Source: Cladorhizidae sp. MBARI D1340-BT2 (Eukaryota > Porifera > Demospongiae > Poecilosclerida > Cladorhizidae). Taken from it: a stretch of 64,000 nucleotides of DNA. The translations under genes were made by a program, and so were the position numbers. Shown one piece after another: positions 1 through 11,624 of this stretch. Location of the stretch: NCBI GenBank assembly GCA_028752905.1, contig JAQNBH010000017.1, positions 34,505,364 through 34,569,363 of the forward strand, written 5' to 3'. The notes under the pieces were generated by a model. It did no database searches and had not been told where the DNA came from. It saw only the letters and a list, made by a program, of their open reading frames with translations. The first letter of the stretch is position 1; every line of letters begins with the position of its first letter.

Positions 1-128
1 TAGCCCTAGCATTGCCCTACGTAGCCCTAGCATTGTTCTACGTAGCCCTAGCATTGCCCTACGTGGCCCTAGCATTGCCCTACATAGCCCTAGCATTGCC
101 CTACGTAGCCCTAGCATTGCCTTATGTA
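1..128. repeat. 21-bp minisatellite, left part
   Basis: About six copies of a 21-bp unit close to TAGCCCTAGCATTGCCCTACG. The array runs off the left edge of the window. The same unit resumes at 4200, so this and the larger array are one minisatellite split by an inserted element. Confidence 0.95.
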
Positions 129-143
129 TAGTCCATGGGCCAG
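129..143 (+). repeat. Left terminal inverted repeat
   Basis: TAGTCCATGGGCCAG, identical to the reverse complement of 4185-4199. The flanking minisatellite resumes immediately outside. Confidence 0.8.
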
Positions 144-796
144 AATGCAAATTTTCCTGAACCGGTTCCACTCAGGGGGACAAAGTCTAAATGCCATTTT
201 TAACTTGCCATACACATCTCTAGTTTAGGTTCTGATATGATAGCAATCTCAGAATGGTATCTGATTGGTTGTTATCACCATCTGAGTACATGACCTTTAT
301 CCTCCAGAGCGATGCCGACAATATTTGGCATCTGTTGGATCATAGCTGTTTGGTGATAAAACAAACAACAAAACAATTTTTTCCCGTACATAGCTATGGT
401 CCAACATGAAAATTACAACAGAAAATTAGTATACAGTAGGTATATACTATACATCTCTCACACTTTGTTCTTTCTGTAGTTCAGCACAAATCAGCATAAT
501 TCATGGGGAAAATAATTACTTCAAGTAATTTTTTTAAATTGCAGCAGCACTCTCGGAATATTCAGAACTACTTAGTAAATGTTCACTCTGATTCATATTA
601 CAATGATCAAACCACTAAGAGTTTAACAATACACAATACAATAACAATACACAGGAAAATCAACACAGAGAACACTGTATACTTATATATTAATCCTCAG
701 AGTCTTCATCAGAGCTTTCTGGCTCAAATGTAGCCACGGATTCTTCCTCCTGCTTTTGATTAGTGCAGTTTTGAAGCTTGCAGAGATATGTGCATT

Positions 797-3700
797 TTAG
801 TCCATTGCTAAGACAAGTGCAGTCTGGGAGGTTGCACCTGCGCACGCTATCAGGGCAAGGACTACATCTGGTGCAGGTGGAGTGCGCATCCAGTTAATTG
901 CTAACCTTCCATTACCGGTCAGCCAGCCATTCATGGTAGGGTCTGGTATGGAAGGGTGAGTCTGCTGCAGAGAGCATCTCCAGATTCTAGCCTGGTAATT
1001 GGCACGAAGAACATGGAGAAAGAGGCACTCTCTGCATGGTGGAAGCTGGCTAGAGTCTGCCTCTCCTCTTTTGGCCCAAAATATTTGGTAGCGGAGGTCA
1101 TTCACCTTACTAGTGCTAGTTCCTGAAACGTACATGTTACAGGTAAACTGCTGTAATTTGTGAACTAAGACCAAAGATACATTCCAAGTCTGGCCAAGTT
1201 GGCTCAAAGTCTTCTGGTAAGTGTTCATCAGTTTTAGGGCTCCCAGTTTCCCATGACCGGCAAATGCACTCACTGTGTCACACCCTGTAAAAGCGTGTAG
1301 GCTGATTAGACTGTCACAGATTCCTTCTCCTAATGCGCTGCCTGGTTTGCTTATATCAATAAACTGTGTGCGATTCTGTGGGTGCCACGCTTCTGGTAAA
1401 TAGGGCATGAATGATTTTGTGGAAACCAAGGCAGAGCACCAAAATATCAGTGTCTTCAGCTGTTACTATTGCCTTTGAACCAGACTTAGCAGCATGCAAG
1501 GCATGCAACAGGAGCCGTGTGTCTGCTTGTTCTTGGGTTGAATGCAGCTCCAGGGCTTCCATCCAGTCAACTCTTGTCATTCGATAACATTTCTCCTCAC
1601 AGGTAGCATACAGTATCTTCCCACCTAGTTTTTTCCGTTGGATTGTCATTTTACATTCATCTATATACTAGAAATTTAATCAGGCTAGTTTTGTTGTCGG
1701 GGCTGCACAGGAACTTCCTCCACTGCTGGATGGTGTGGCCTCCTGTACCTTTTTGTAACTGTATAGTTGGGCTTGCAGCTCCACGGTTGCATCTTTCAGC
1801 ATCCTTGATTGACATATCGTGATAGACATAAAAAACCACATCAATCCTTGGACTGTGTCTGCCTTCAATCAGACCAGCTGCAAAACAGATTCTGCAAGCT
1901 GTGAAAATATTTTGCTATTGCCATTCATCGTCTGCACCAGGCTCATGCCGTCAATGATGCAGGTTGATTCATTTGGGATTTCATCAGCAGGGGAAACAAC
2001 CTTTTCTAGTTCTTTAGCAAGCGAAGCCTTGATGATCTTTCTTAAAGACCCATCAACATTTGCCAATGCCCAAGGTAGAGGCCCCAGAGGGTGTGCCAAG
2101 ACATCTTTCATTTGCAGCTTTCGGCTCTCAGTGACTAAGATCATTTGTCCAAACAGCTTTCTGTCTGCTTTCAGAACCACATCAAGTGCTTTGTTTGCAT
2201 GATGTTAGCATCAGTGAAAGTTTTCAAGTTGAGTTTGGTCATTTTGTCATGGAATTTGTTGATTGGTTGATGTTTGTCTAGTCGACTTTCTTTGAAACTC
2301 TGGTAATGCAATTCTCCTGTCTCAAAGGCCCTCAACAAATCATTAGCTACATTTGGAGGTGCCACAATTCCTGTGGATAAGCTAACCAAATCAGACTCCT
2401 CTGGACACATCGGGTTCAGCCAGTCATTTTCCATCAAGTCAACAAGAGATTGGACGTCTTTCTCATCCTTCTTGATTCTTGGACTCTGCAAATCATGGTG
2501 AGACCAATTTGAACTTCCTTTGTCCATCATATCCCTCACTTTCCTGAGGTACTCTCTAACTGCTCCAGGCTTTAGACTGAATTCCCCCTGGTGTCTGTGT
2601 ATCCTTGTTTACTGTCTCCTCGATGGTTTGATCAACAGGGATCGAGTGGCCAAGCTGAACTGAGAAGCCACCATGCATGAATTACTCATGCACTTGTGGG
2701 TGTGTAGTATGTAACTGGGACATCTTTGCATAGTAGTACGGTAGATACCGTGCATAATTTACCTCAACGCACCAAGGTATCAGAGCATGATAGATGCAAG
2801 ATGCAACAGCCAGACTCCTTCTCGTGATGCTCTAATCATCCCCAACAAATTGTCCATCATATCCACATAGGACATCCAGAATGATGCCATTGCTTTCTCT
2901 AAGGAACTGGAGATAGTCTTCAAACAGCTCTAAGATCCTGGCACATGAGTTGTTGTTGACAACCATAACTAAGGATGCCTGTGATACATCTTTGTAAATC
3001 TCATTGATGATCATGAGTGTTTCCTTCATATGGACAACATCAGGGGCATGATGAACTTCTGACCATGGCAGGAAGCCTTTCCATGCCAGACGAAGGAGAC
3101 CTTCATACACCAGCTTGTGAAGTCTGACTGCACGATTGTACTTCCTTCCATCCATTACACCAGCAATGATGCTACTATCACCCCAGACTCTACACAGAGG
3201 TCCCTCCAGCATCTTGAAATTGCTTTCCAATTGTAGACAGAAACATACAAATCGTGTGGAAAACTCCAAGCCTAATGATGATTGTAGCCTGAAATTTGTC
3301 AGGATGCTTCCATATGATCTCCACAGCGCCTTCAAAGACACAGATAATCTTCCCAAGGTGTAAAGATTGCATGATTGCTAGCAACTGGTTGAGGACTTCA
3401 TGTACAGTAGACATCTGTGTGGCTGGAGCATTGATAGTAGGTAGGTATCCCACACTGTCTTGGGTAACTGTCACTTCATCTCGGGTTAATATGTTGAAAC
3501 CTGTCCACCCACTAATAGATTGTTGTTCTTTATCTGACATGCATGCCATAAGCCAGATGAAGTTCTTCTTCCTAGCAGAGTTTGTTTCTTCTGTGGGCTT
3601 GGACATATACACTCTTACTTTGGGGAGGTCCAGCTCGTTTTCCAACATTGTATGGTGGGAGCACAGGCACTGTTGCAGTAATACTTCTCTTATTTTGGAA

Positions 3701-4006
3701 ACTGAAGGAAGGATCTTGGCAGGCATTGGCTTGGTTGGTATTTCTTGGATGGCAATCCCATTTACTCTGTGTGATGTTCCCTCTCCAACTGACTGTCTCC
3801 TCCAATCTGTCAATGTTGTCCCAGGCTAGGGTTATGAACACACCAGGATGGATATTGGCTATGTCACCTCCTGCCAGTGACACCTTTTGAAGACATAGTG
3901 CTGTATCTATCTCGTCCATCTTAGAATATGAGACACTGTGACCAAGTCTGTTGAGCATTTGTATCAGCTCTTTAATTAGGACAGCCACATGGTTGAACTT
4001 TGCCAC
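797..4006 (-). pseudogene. Broken GCDTVSAF-family protein, FEN1/XPG-like nuclease domain
   Basis: The gene reads from high to low coordinates in consecutive fragments (3572-4006, 3190-3813, 2832-3356, about 2540-2831, 2171-2539, 1869-2180, 1356-1649, 797-1429) that together follow one widespread invertebrate protein family. Landmarks are GTSHRVNGIAIQ near 3750, DGRKYNRAVRLHKL near 3130, NYARYLP near 2745 and PVDQTIEETVNKDTQT near 2610. The C-terminal part has QADTRLLLHA and EDTDILVL (1440-1530), then LHAFTGCDTVSAFAGHGK (about 1245-1305). These acidic motifs in this order resemble the EAEA, DxD and GSDY...GIG elements of FEN1/XPG PIN-like nucleases, so a nuclease role is my inference. At least five frame changes show decay. 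No introns are needed. The true N-terminus is not clear. Confidence 0.7.
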
Positions 4007-4184
4007 AGAACATTCTATATTGAACTAAAATGGACGCCAATTCCAGTAAATAAGAGGTACCAGCAAAAAAGGCAATCAGCTACACATCTGGAATTGCTAT
4101 CACATATTTTTTACTGCTTATACTGGGACTTATAAATCTCCACTAATAGAAGTTTTGTCCCATTGTATGGTACCGATATCTGAT

Positions 4185-4199
4185 CTGGCCCATGGACTA
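4185..4199 (-). repeat. Right terminal inverted repeat
   Basis: CTGGCCCATGGACTA, the exact inverse of 129-143, followed by GTA and then the resumed 21-bp minisatellite. Confidence 0.8.
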
Positions 4200-4934
4200 G
4201 TAGCCCTAGCATTGCCCTATGTAGCCCTAGAATTGCCCTGTGTAGCCCTAGCATTGCCCTATGTAGCCCTAGCATTACCCTATGTAGCCCTAGAATTGCC
4301 CTGTGTAGCCCTAGCATTGCCCTATGTAGCCCTAGCATTACCCTATGTAGCCCTAGCATTGCCCTATGTAGCCCTAGAATTGCCCTATGTAGCCCTAGCA
4401 TTGCCCTATGTAGCCCTAGAATTGCCCTGTGTAGCCCTAGCATTGCCCTATGTAGCCCTAGCATTACCCTATGTAGCCCTAGCATTGCCCTATCCCTATG
4501 TAGCCCTAGCATTGCCCTATGTAGCCCTAGCATTGCCCTATGTAGCCCTAGCATTGCCCTATGTAGCCCTAGCATTGCCCTATGTAGCCCTAGCATTACC
4601 CTATGTAGCCCTAGCATTGCCCTATGTAGCCCTAGCATTGCCCTATGTAGCCCTAGCATTGCCCTATGTAGCCCTAGCATTGACCTATGTAGCCCTAGCA
4701 TTGCCCTATGTAGCCCTAGCATTGCCCTATGTAGCCCTAGCATTGCCCTATGTAGCCCTAGCATTGCCCTATGTAGCCCTAGCATTGCCCTATGTAGCCC
4801 TAGCATTGCCCTATGTAGCCCTAGCATTGCCCTATGTAGCCCTAGCATTGCCCTATGTAGTCCTAGCATTGCCCTATGTAGCACTAGCATTGCCCTATGT
4901 AGTCCTAGAATTGCCCTATGTAGCTCTAGCATAG
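4200..4934. repeat. 21-bp minisatellite, main array
   Basis: About 34 copies of TAGCCCTAGCATTGCCCTATG with scattered substitutions (for example ACCCTATG and AGAATTGC variants) and one partial duplication near 4490. The unit is a multiple of three, so it is open in several frames on both strands. Those frames are not genes. Confidence 0.95.
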
Positions 4935-5530
4935 CTGAAAACCTAATGCAGTGTACATCAATGATGTCATCATGAAGTTGTGATGCTTGCATTCTGATAT
5001 GGTGAAGTAGCCAGGAATTTATGCATCACTTACAGAGTTTAACAAGCTCATGCCTACAATGTAATGGGATGGCATATTCGGAAACGTGTATATATGCGGA
5101 CGTATGGCGGTGAGAAGTTCTGTTAAGACCACTTGAAAGCTGCTTTGTTTGGAGGCAGGAAGCACACTATACTAAGAGTGGGCTATAATTCTGCAGGAAT
5201 TCCCACAGTAGTAAAGCATGACCATGAAGAAGCTGACGAGAACTTGTTCAAGTGATAGTTCCCGTCAGATGTTAATCATGCAGCCCATTCTCATTGGCCT
5301 GTGCAGCAGTTGCCATTCCTCCTTCTTGGAATGAGCTGCTGATCCTACAGATATTTCTCATTATAACGAGCACTTCCCAGTGAAAATCAGCCGGCCTTTT
5401 TAAGGAGGGCGACTTGTTCATATTATTTAAAGGGTGAATATACAGTGAATCCATATATAGATGATACATATATAGATAGATAGATATGCCATATGTGGCA
5501 ATACCAGGTTTACCATCCAACTCCCTGCTG
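4935..5530. other. No gene seen
   Basis: Unique AT-rich sequence with short, unsupported frames. No domain, splice structure or terminal repeat was recognised. Confidence 0.5.
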
Positions 5531-5640
5531 AGGACTACATATGCTCATCAAAAAGCATATTACAATGACCTTCTCAGGATTTTACTCTCTCCGTGTTTCC
5601 ACTAGCCTTCATCAGGAATAATGAGACGCTAAGACTTGCA
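5531..5640 (-). repeat. Dispersed Penelope-associated repeat with hammerhead-like core
   Basis: On the minus strand this reads CCTGATGAAGGCTAGTGGAA, then AC, a GAGAGTAAAATC segment and a stretch matching AGAAGGTCATTGTAATAT. Diverged copies lie at 29836-29940, 41981-42120 and 62400-62600, and a partial copy is near 61857. See the finding on hammerhead-like motifs. Confidence 0.55.
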
Positions 5641-5755
5641 TGAGCTTGCTATATACTGTTAGCTAGCAATCCACAATGTGATACAAACCACACCCTTACA
5701 CACACCTCCAAAAATGAAATAAAGGTAACGAAATAAACACCAAAACAACAGATAT

Positions 5756-6330
5756 ATACACACACACATACATACATGCATATATACACACACATACATA
5801 CATGCATATATACACACATACATACATGCATATATATTCACACATACATGCACATATATACATGCACATATATATATACACATACATACATGCATATACA
5901 CACATACATACAGCATATACACACATACATACATGCATATACACACATACATACATGCATATACACACATACATACATGCATATATACACGAAAAAATTC
6001 ACAGATACATGCATGCATAAATACACACACACATACATGCATATACACACACATACATACATGTATATATACACACATACATACATGCATATATATTCAC
6101 ACATACATACATGCATATATACACACATACATGCATATACACACATACATACATGCATATATACACACATACATACATGCATATATATTCACACATACAT
6201 ACATGCATAAATATATACACATACATGCATATATACACATACATACATGCATATACACACATACATATATACATACAAAAATTCACACATACATACAATA
6301 ATTCACACATACAGTACATGCATATATATT
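5756..6330. repeat. ACATACATGCATATATAC microsatellite
   Basis: A long, imperfect array of CACACATACATACATGCATATATA-type units. It is open on both strands (Tyr/Cys/Val or His/Thr/Tyr repeats), which is a composition effect rather than coding. Confidence 0.95.
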
Positions 6331-6334
6331 AAAT

Positions 6335-7140
6335 AAAACATTTCTTGTCTTGTAAACATGCACGTGTGAATGGTAAAAAATAATAGTAACATCAGCTGAT
6401 AGTAAAGCCACATAGGCACCAGGTGGTGGACACTAACAGTGCTTAGCACATATAACATTAGCTCAATATATATATACCATCTTTTGCAACTAATATGTTC
6501 AAAATAAATTAATGAATGCACTAATGTTAAAACAACAATTAGATAAATATCAGACTATTTTCGATCCATGAAATTGTCACACAATACCCGCATCAGTTGT
6601 TCTAAAAATAAGTCTGCTCTTTTCCATGGCGATCCTGTGAAAACAATTGGCACACACCCGAACTTTCCTGTGTATTCGCAGCCTCTCGACTTCGCATTCA
6701 TAGCTGCTGCACCTACGAGTGCACAATATATATATATATACGCACACAATCAGAGCCAATATATGCAAACATTGCTTTTAATCCATCCAGTCTTATAATG
6801 TCGGGGATCTGTAAGTAATTAAATGAGCAGAAAGGTCAATATTCTGAGGCTTCTCCTTCAATCAGCTGTTTTAATGCCAACATTTCAAAACCTTCTCAAT
6901 GTCAGCTGAAAATAATCGTATAAAGGATAATAATTCAATCGAAGACAAAATCGCGTCCTTGAGGTGCACTATATTTGAGGCATTTTTCACGCTAGACTTA
7001 GAGACCCATCATGCCACGGCATACCAAATATATATTTTTAACACATTTTGCTTCAGGTAGGTCTTAATTCCTTTGATTGCACAATGATTTCATGATCATT
7101 TTCATAGGGCAAAAATCATCCACAATTAGTAAGTCTTCAT
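6335..7140. other. No gene seen
   Basis: Unique sequence between two repeat arrays. Short frames at 6555-6798 show no recognised domain. Confidence 0.5.
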
Positions 7141-7142
7141 GA

Positions 7143-8112
7143 GTGGCTGCACTGTGTGGCAGCACACCTGGACCACTGCAGCAGCTTGTACTGTGTGGAA
7201 GCACGCCTGAACCACTGCAGCAGCTTGTACTGTGTGGAAGCATGCCTGGACCACTGCAGCAGCTTGTACTGTGTGGCAGCACACCTGGACCACTGCAGCA
7301 GCTTGTACTTGTGGAAGCACGCCTGGACCACTGCAGCAGTTTGTACTGTGTGGCAGCACACCTGGACCACTGCAGCAGCTTGTACTGTGTGGAAGCACGC
7401 CTGGACCACCGCAGCAGCTTGTACTGTGTGGAAGCACGCCTGGACCACTGCAGCAGCTTGTACTACTATGTGGAAGCACGCCTGGACCACCGCAGCAGCT
7501 TGTACTGTGTGGAAGCACGCCTGGACCATTGCAGCAGCTTGTACTACTATGTGGAAGCACACCTGGACCACTGCAGCAGCTTGTACTGTGTGGCAGAACA
7601 CCTGGACCACTGCAGCAGCTTGTACTGTGTGGAAGCATGCCTGGACCACTGCAGCAGCTTGTACTGTGTGGAAGCACGCCTGGACCATTGCAGCAGCTTG
7701 TACTACTATGTGGAAGCACACCTGGACCACTGCAGCAGCTTGTACTACTATGTGGAAGCACACCTGGACCACTGCAGCAGCTTGTACTACTATGTGGAAG
7801 CACACCTGGACCACTGCAGCAGCTTGTACTGTGTGGCAGCACACCTGGACACTGCAGCAGCTTGTACTGTGTGGAAGCACGCCTGGACCACTGCAGCAGC
7901 TTGTACTACTATGTGGAAGCACACCTGGACCACTGCAGCAGCTTGTACTACTACGTGGAAGCACGCCTGGACCACTGCAGCAGCTTGTACTACTATGTGG
8001 AAGCACACCTGGACCACTGCAGCAGCTTGTACTGTGTGGCAGCATGCCTGGACCACTACAGCAGCTTGTACTACTATGTGGCAGCACACCTGGACCACTG
8101 CAGCAGCTTTTG
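7143..8112. repeat. 39/42-bp minisatellite
   Basis: About 24 tandem copies of a unit around TGTGTGGAAGCACGCCTGGA followed by CCACTGCAGCAGCTTGTAC. Unit length alternates between 39 and 42 bp through an extra TAC codon-like triplet. Both lengths are multiples of three, so long frames are open on both strands. I regard these as by-products. Confidence 0.95.
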
Positions 8113-8477
8113 CACCAGTTGGGGCTGAGGCTATATTCTTCTCTAGGCACCCAGGACCAAAATTGGAAGAAGATGGTTGCTAAATTAAGCCTGAGGTGTG
8201 ATAGGCTTGATCGATCCTGTCAGAAAACTTAGTATCTAGAAGCAATCACTTTGCTTACTTATAGGAACACTTCATAGTTTTAGTCACTGGATACCTTGGA
8301 CCGATGCCTCCTGAGAATGACCTATTAGTAGCAGCCTTTGGTGGTGTTTTGCAAGCCTCGATCATTGACTGCTGTCGGTAAAGGAGGTGAGATTATTTAA
8401 AATTATTCTGAGAATGGGGGAGAAGGAAGGGAACAGATGAGCAACAGCTGGGGAAGAAGAGAGAGAGACGTGCATAC

Positions 8478-8583
8478 CTGGCACAAAAGATCTACAGTCC
8501 CTGCAATGATGTTTCCTCTCCATAAAGGTGAATTCTACATCACAGCTGCAACAATGTTTGGCAGTGCTGTCCAACACCCAGTG
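8478..8583 (-). CDS. WDFY3: FYVE-domain exon of a WDFY3/ALFY-like gene
   Basis: The minus-strand exon follows an acceptor ending TGATGCAG and ends at a GTATGC donor. It encodes HWVLDSTAKHCC, then CSCDVEFTF and RKHHCRDC: the WxxD motif, the paired CxxC zinc ligands and the R(K)HHCRxC signature that binds phosphatidylinositol 3-phosphate in FYVE fingers. In ALFY this is the extreme C-terminal domain, directly after the last WD40 repeat, matching the order here with the exon at 9084-9155. After the RDC the frame no longer gives the expected GxxFC, whereas another frame reads IFCA, so a small indel is likely. The exon phase does not match the upstream WD exon, so a small exon is missing or lost. 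Confidence 0.7.
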
Positions 8584-8738
8584 CTGCATCACACATGTGA
8601 ACCCATTGACCAAGCTTCTCCACTGACCCACAAATCATACCTCATCATGCAAGTGCGGTGATGTGAACATGTGCAACGAGTACAAGGAAATGGTCAACAT
8701 AACTCTTCACTTATATTCGAGGAGTTGTTCCTGTTGCC

Positions 8739-8740
<2 letters not shown>

Positions 8741-8773
<33 letters not shown>
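8741..8773. repeat. (GT)n microsatellite
   Basis: About 16 uninterrupted TG dinucleotides, in the intron between the FYVE and WD exons. Confidence 0.95.
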
Positions 8774-8774
<1 letters not shown>

Positions 8775-9083
8775 TGTATGTGTGACATCTCCATACTGCT
8801 AGGCAGTGGGTCCCGTGCAGCCTTCCTCCACAAGAGAAACTTCCAGTAATAGCCATGAAGCCAGAAAGAGTCCCTTGTACATGACAGTTGTGATCAGTGC
8901 TGTTTTTAATACATGAGCCAAGCAAGTACCTTTCCAATAGGCAGATGGGACTAAAGTTATTAGCAGCACAGTTCCTGTTAGAGCACACATGTGTATGGGT
9001 GTTATTCTAGTTCCTTTCTCTCTCACAAACACACACCATAAATTGCTGGTGCACACATCTGTGTATATATCAAGCAGTCCTCA

Positions 9084-9155
9084 CCTAAGGTATCTGAGAC
9101 AGTCCAGCTGTAAATTCTGCCTCTTGAGTCTCCCACGAAAAGTTTCTTGTGGTCC
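9084..9155 (-). CDS. WDFY3: Last WD40-repeat exon of the WDFY3-like gene
   Basis: The exon is bounded by an acceptor TTGTACAG and a donor GTGAGG. It encodes DHKKLFVGDSRGRIYSWTVS, close to the DxxK.L.VGDARGRV.SWSVSD sequence that precedes the FYVE finger in ALFY. The W and S-V-S are typical of the end of a WD blade. The acceptor lies only about 24 bp from the start of a 17-bp minisatellite. The 1.3 kb upstream (9155-10467) shows no BEACH or other WD exons, so the gene as assembled is strongly reduced. Confidence 0.7.
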
Positions 9156-9178
9156 CTGTACAACATGTAACACAAGTA

Positions 9179-9606
9179 CATGAAGCAGACACGAGCATGA
9201 AGCAGACACGAGCATGAAGCAGACACGAGCATGAAGCAGACACGAGCATGAAGCAGACGCAAGCATGAAGCAGACACGAGCATGAAGCAGACACGAGCAT
9301 GAAGCAGACACGAGCATGAAGCAGACGCAAGCATGAAGCAGACACGAGCATGAAGCAGACACGAGCATGAAGCAGATACGAGCATGAAGCAGACACGAGC
9401 ATGAAGCAGATACGAGCATGAAGCAGACACGAGCATGAAGCAGACACGAGCATGAAGCAGGCACGAGCATGAAGCAGACACGAGCATGAAGCAGACACGA
9501 GCATGAAGCAGGCACGAGCATGAAGCAGACACGAGCATGAAGCAGACGCAAGCATGAAGCAGACACGAGCATGAAGCAGGCACGAGCATGAAGCAGACAC
9601 GAGCAG
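9179..9606. repeat. 17-bp minisatellite
   Basis: About 25 copies of GCATGAAGCAGACACGA with few variants (GACGCAA, GATACGA, GGCACGA). It lies in the intron immediately upstream of the WD exon acceptor. Confidence 0.95.
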
Positions 9607-10466
9607 TTTCATACACAGCCAGTCATTCCAATCCATCAAGTCCCACAAACATGAGGGCACTCTTCATGGCTAGCTACAGGGGAGCAAGCTTATCCAGCAG
9701 CAGCAGCTGCCAGCATATTAGCTGCCTATGCAAGTTACCGTAAATATTGCTGTTCATAAATTTTTGTCGTCCTATTAACCACGAAAATTAAAAACTGGAA
9801 AAATAAATGTGATAGATAGATAGATATATGAGGGGGTGGCTCTAGCTACTGCTTCTTCAGGCACACCAGTTGAGGCAGAGATGACAGCTAGCTCCATGAA
9901 GTGCTGGAAATCTCTCTCTCTAAGATATTTGGAGATCAGAGAAGTGAACATGGCTTTGGCACTTTCCTAGGCTATATGGATGGGGCATTTTTCTGCACTG
10001 CTATATAGCTGCTGCGTAGTGATCTCTTAGCTAATGGCTCTCTATCACAATTCCTCAGCTACAAGTTTCCATAGAGATAAATATGATAACCTCTTTCAAG
10101 AATGGCCTAGCAATCTCATCCGCAGCTCTTCAGCAGGTTTCTTTCAAAAATGGCATAGCAATCATATCCGTAGTCTTCAGCAGGTTTCTCTTCAGAAAGT
10201 CAATTAATTGCATATGGTCTCACGGTCAGTCGCGCACATCAAGAAATAATTCGTAGACGAGTTCTATGAAAATATAACGACATGAAATATTTTCATACAA
10301 TTATTCCAAACAGGAAGTAGTCCAGATTTACATATTGCATTTCACATGCCCTGATATTAGGGGGGGGAGGTGAAATGAGGTCACAATAACCCCCTCCCCA
10401 CTCAGCTATACCAGGTACAGGACCACCTCACAACTCCAGTCCAAGGCCCTTCAATTCAAGACCTAC
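9607..10466. other. Intron-like sequence, no exon recognised
   Basis: This is where the BEACH domain and most WD40 repeats of a WDFY3 gene would be expected from exon order. No such motifs were found on the minus strand. A near-duplicate of about 36 bp (TCTTCAGCAGGTTTC context) occurs at about 10096-10190. Confidence 0.5.
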
Positions 10467-10612
10467 TTCTGACAAATCTTGTCTCCGTGTTTAGGGATGA
10501 AGATGAGGAAGTGGCTCCGGCGATTAATGGCAAACACCACCGGGCAGATTGTCTGAGGAGGTAGCGAGGTTTGTGCACCTCTCTGATGGTGTCGTACCTC
10601 AGCTTGGTGCAA
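10467..10612 (-). CDS. WDFY3: PH-BEACH exon of the WDFY3-like gene (frameshifted)
   Basis: The exon is bounded by acceptor ACCATAG and donor GTAGGT. It encodes CTKLRYDTIREVHKPRYLL, matching the (Y)xDIxEVHKRRYLL segment of the PH-like domain that precedes BEACH in ALFY-type proteins. After RQSA the frame must shift by one base to read VVFAINRRSHFLIFIPK, the expected hydrophobic strand of the domain. Its first base completes a codon begun by the exon at 11187-11240. The frameshift is either decay or a sequencing indel. Confidence 0.68.
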
Positions 10613-10734
10613 CTATGGTAGCAAACAAACCAGTAAAACAATGACAACTAGTAAACTAACCAGTAAACTAGCATGTAAGCAAGGAAGGAATCGTTAGCAT
10701 AGAAGAAGGCGATTTTAAATGAGAGCTATTTTTG

Positions 10735-11145
10735 CACGGGCTACCACATGCTATTATATTAGCTACTATTAGTCTCTGCTATTAGACTCTGCACGTGCTA
10801 CTATTAGTCTCTGCTTGTGCTACTATTAGTCTCTCCACATGCTATTATTAGTCTCTGCACGTGCTACTATTAGTCTCTGCATGTGCTACTATTAGTCTCA
10901 GCACGTGCTACTATTAGTCTCAGCACGTGCTACTATTAGTCTCTGTAATGCTACTACTATTAGTCTCTGCATGTGCTACTAGAGTGTATTAGTCTCTGCA
11001 TGTGCTACTATTAGTCTCTGTGTGTGCTACTATTAGTCTCTGCATGTGCTATTATTAGTCTCAGCATGTGCTACTATTAGTCTGTGCATGCGCTACTATT
11101 AGTCTCAGCACATGCTACTATTAGTACCTGCACATGCCATTATTC
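10735..11145. repeat. 22-bp minisatellite
   Basis: About 18 copies of TGCTACTATTAGTCTCTGCA plus two bases, in the intron between two PH-BEACH exons. Confidence 0.92.
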
Positions 11146-11186
11146 TAGTCTTGGCCTGACTAGTAGTTAGTGGGAAGAGAACTCAC

Positions 11187-11240
11187 TGGATGGGGATGTC
11201 GGCCTTGCCACTGTCCTTATGGAGGGAGTAATTAATGCTA
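11187..11240 (-). CDS. WDFY3: Candidate 54-bp exon of the WDFY3-like PH-BEACH domain
   Basis: A minus-strand segment between an acceptor TGTACCAAG and a donor GTGAGT encodes SINYSLHKDSGKADIPI. Its phases fit perfectly between the exon at 11989-12137 (two bases over) and that at 10467-10612 (one base first). No sequence match is claimed. This linker of the PH-BEACH domain is variable, and support rests on phase, splice sites and position. Confidence 0.5.
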
Positions 11241-11624
11241 CTTGGTACAACAGCATCGTACCAACCACGCAAACAAACAACGTACTTTAACCAGCACACC
11301 AGAGTGTCATTACCACACCTCCATTGACAACAACAACAACAACCTAGTCAGGCCTGGTGGTCAGCTACAGCACGACTCTACCCTGAGTCTAGGAACATAG
11401 GACGCGATTTCTTTTGGGGGGAATGGTACTCCCATCTAGCCCCCCAGCCCCTCTCTCCCTGTAAATGACTTAGAAGAGTGTGACCGAATCATTTCTGCAC
11501 ATCTTCCCCCTATAATTTCATAAATTTCAGCATGTCTGCCCCCCCTATAATTTCATAAAACCTGATTTACCTCACTCCTCTACATAAACTCCTACATAAG
11601 AAACAATGCTTGACCCTTGCTGTT

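Larger units (their letters stand above)
129..4199 (-). mobile_element. TIR-bounded DNA element with a nuclease-like gene
   Basis: The element sits inside the 21-bp minisatellite. Its ends are perfect 15-bp inverted repeats, TAGTCCATGGGCCAG at 129-143 and its reverse complement at 4185-4199. A GTA triplet lies just outside each end (126-128 and 4200-4202), consistent with a 3-bp target-site duplication. A further inverted motif, GGGACAAA, lies about 40-50 bp inside each end (177-184 and 4153-4160). The only coding content is the broken gene at 797-4006 on the minus strand. I do not recognise the TIR as a named superfamily. A 3-bp duplication is known for CACTA and Harbinger elements, but neither a CACTA terminus nor a matching transposase is seen. 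Confidence 0.75.

Noticed and set aside
4111..4992. Long frames of GLHRAML or ALPYVAL repeats
   Set aside because: This is the 21-bp minisatellite read on either strand.
5649..6332. CRISPR-like spaced repeats
   Set aside because: The CATACATGCATATATA array has no unique spacers of constant length and lies in an animal genome. It is a microsatellite.
7126..8232. Several frames of 240-358 codons on both strands
   Set aside because: They are all translations of the 39/42-bp minisatellite, open in every frame because the unit is a multiple of three. There is no domain, and the array simply ends at the last unit.
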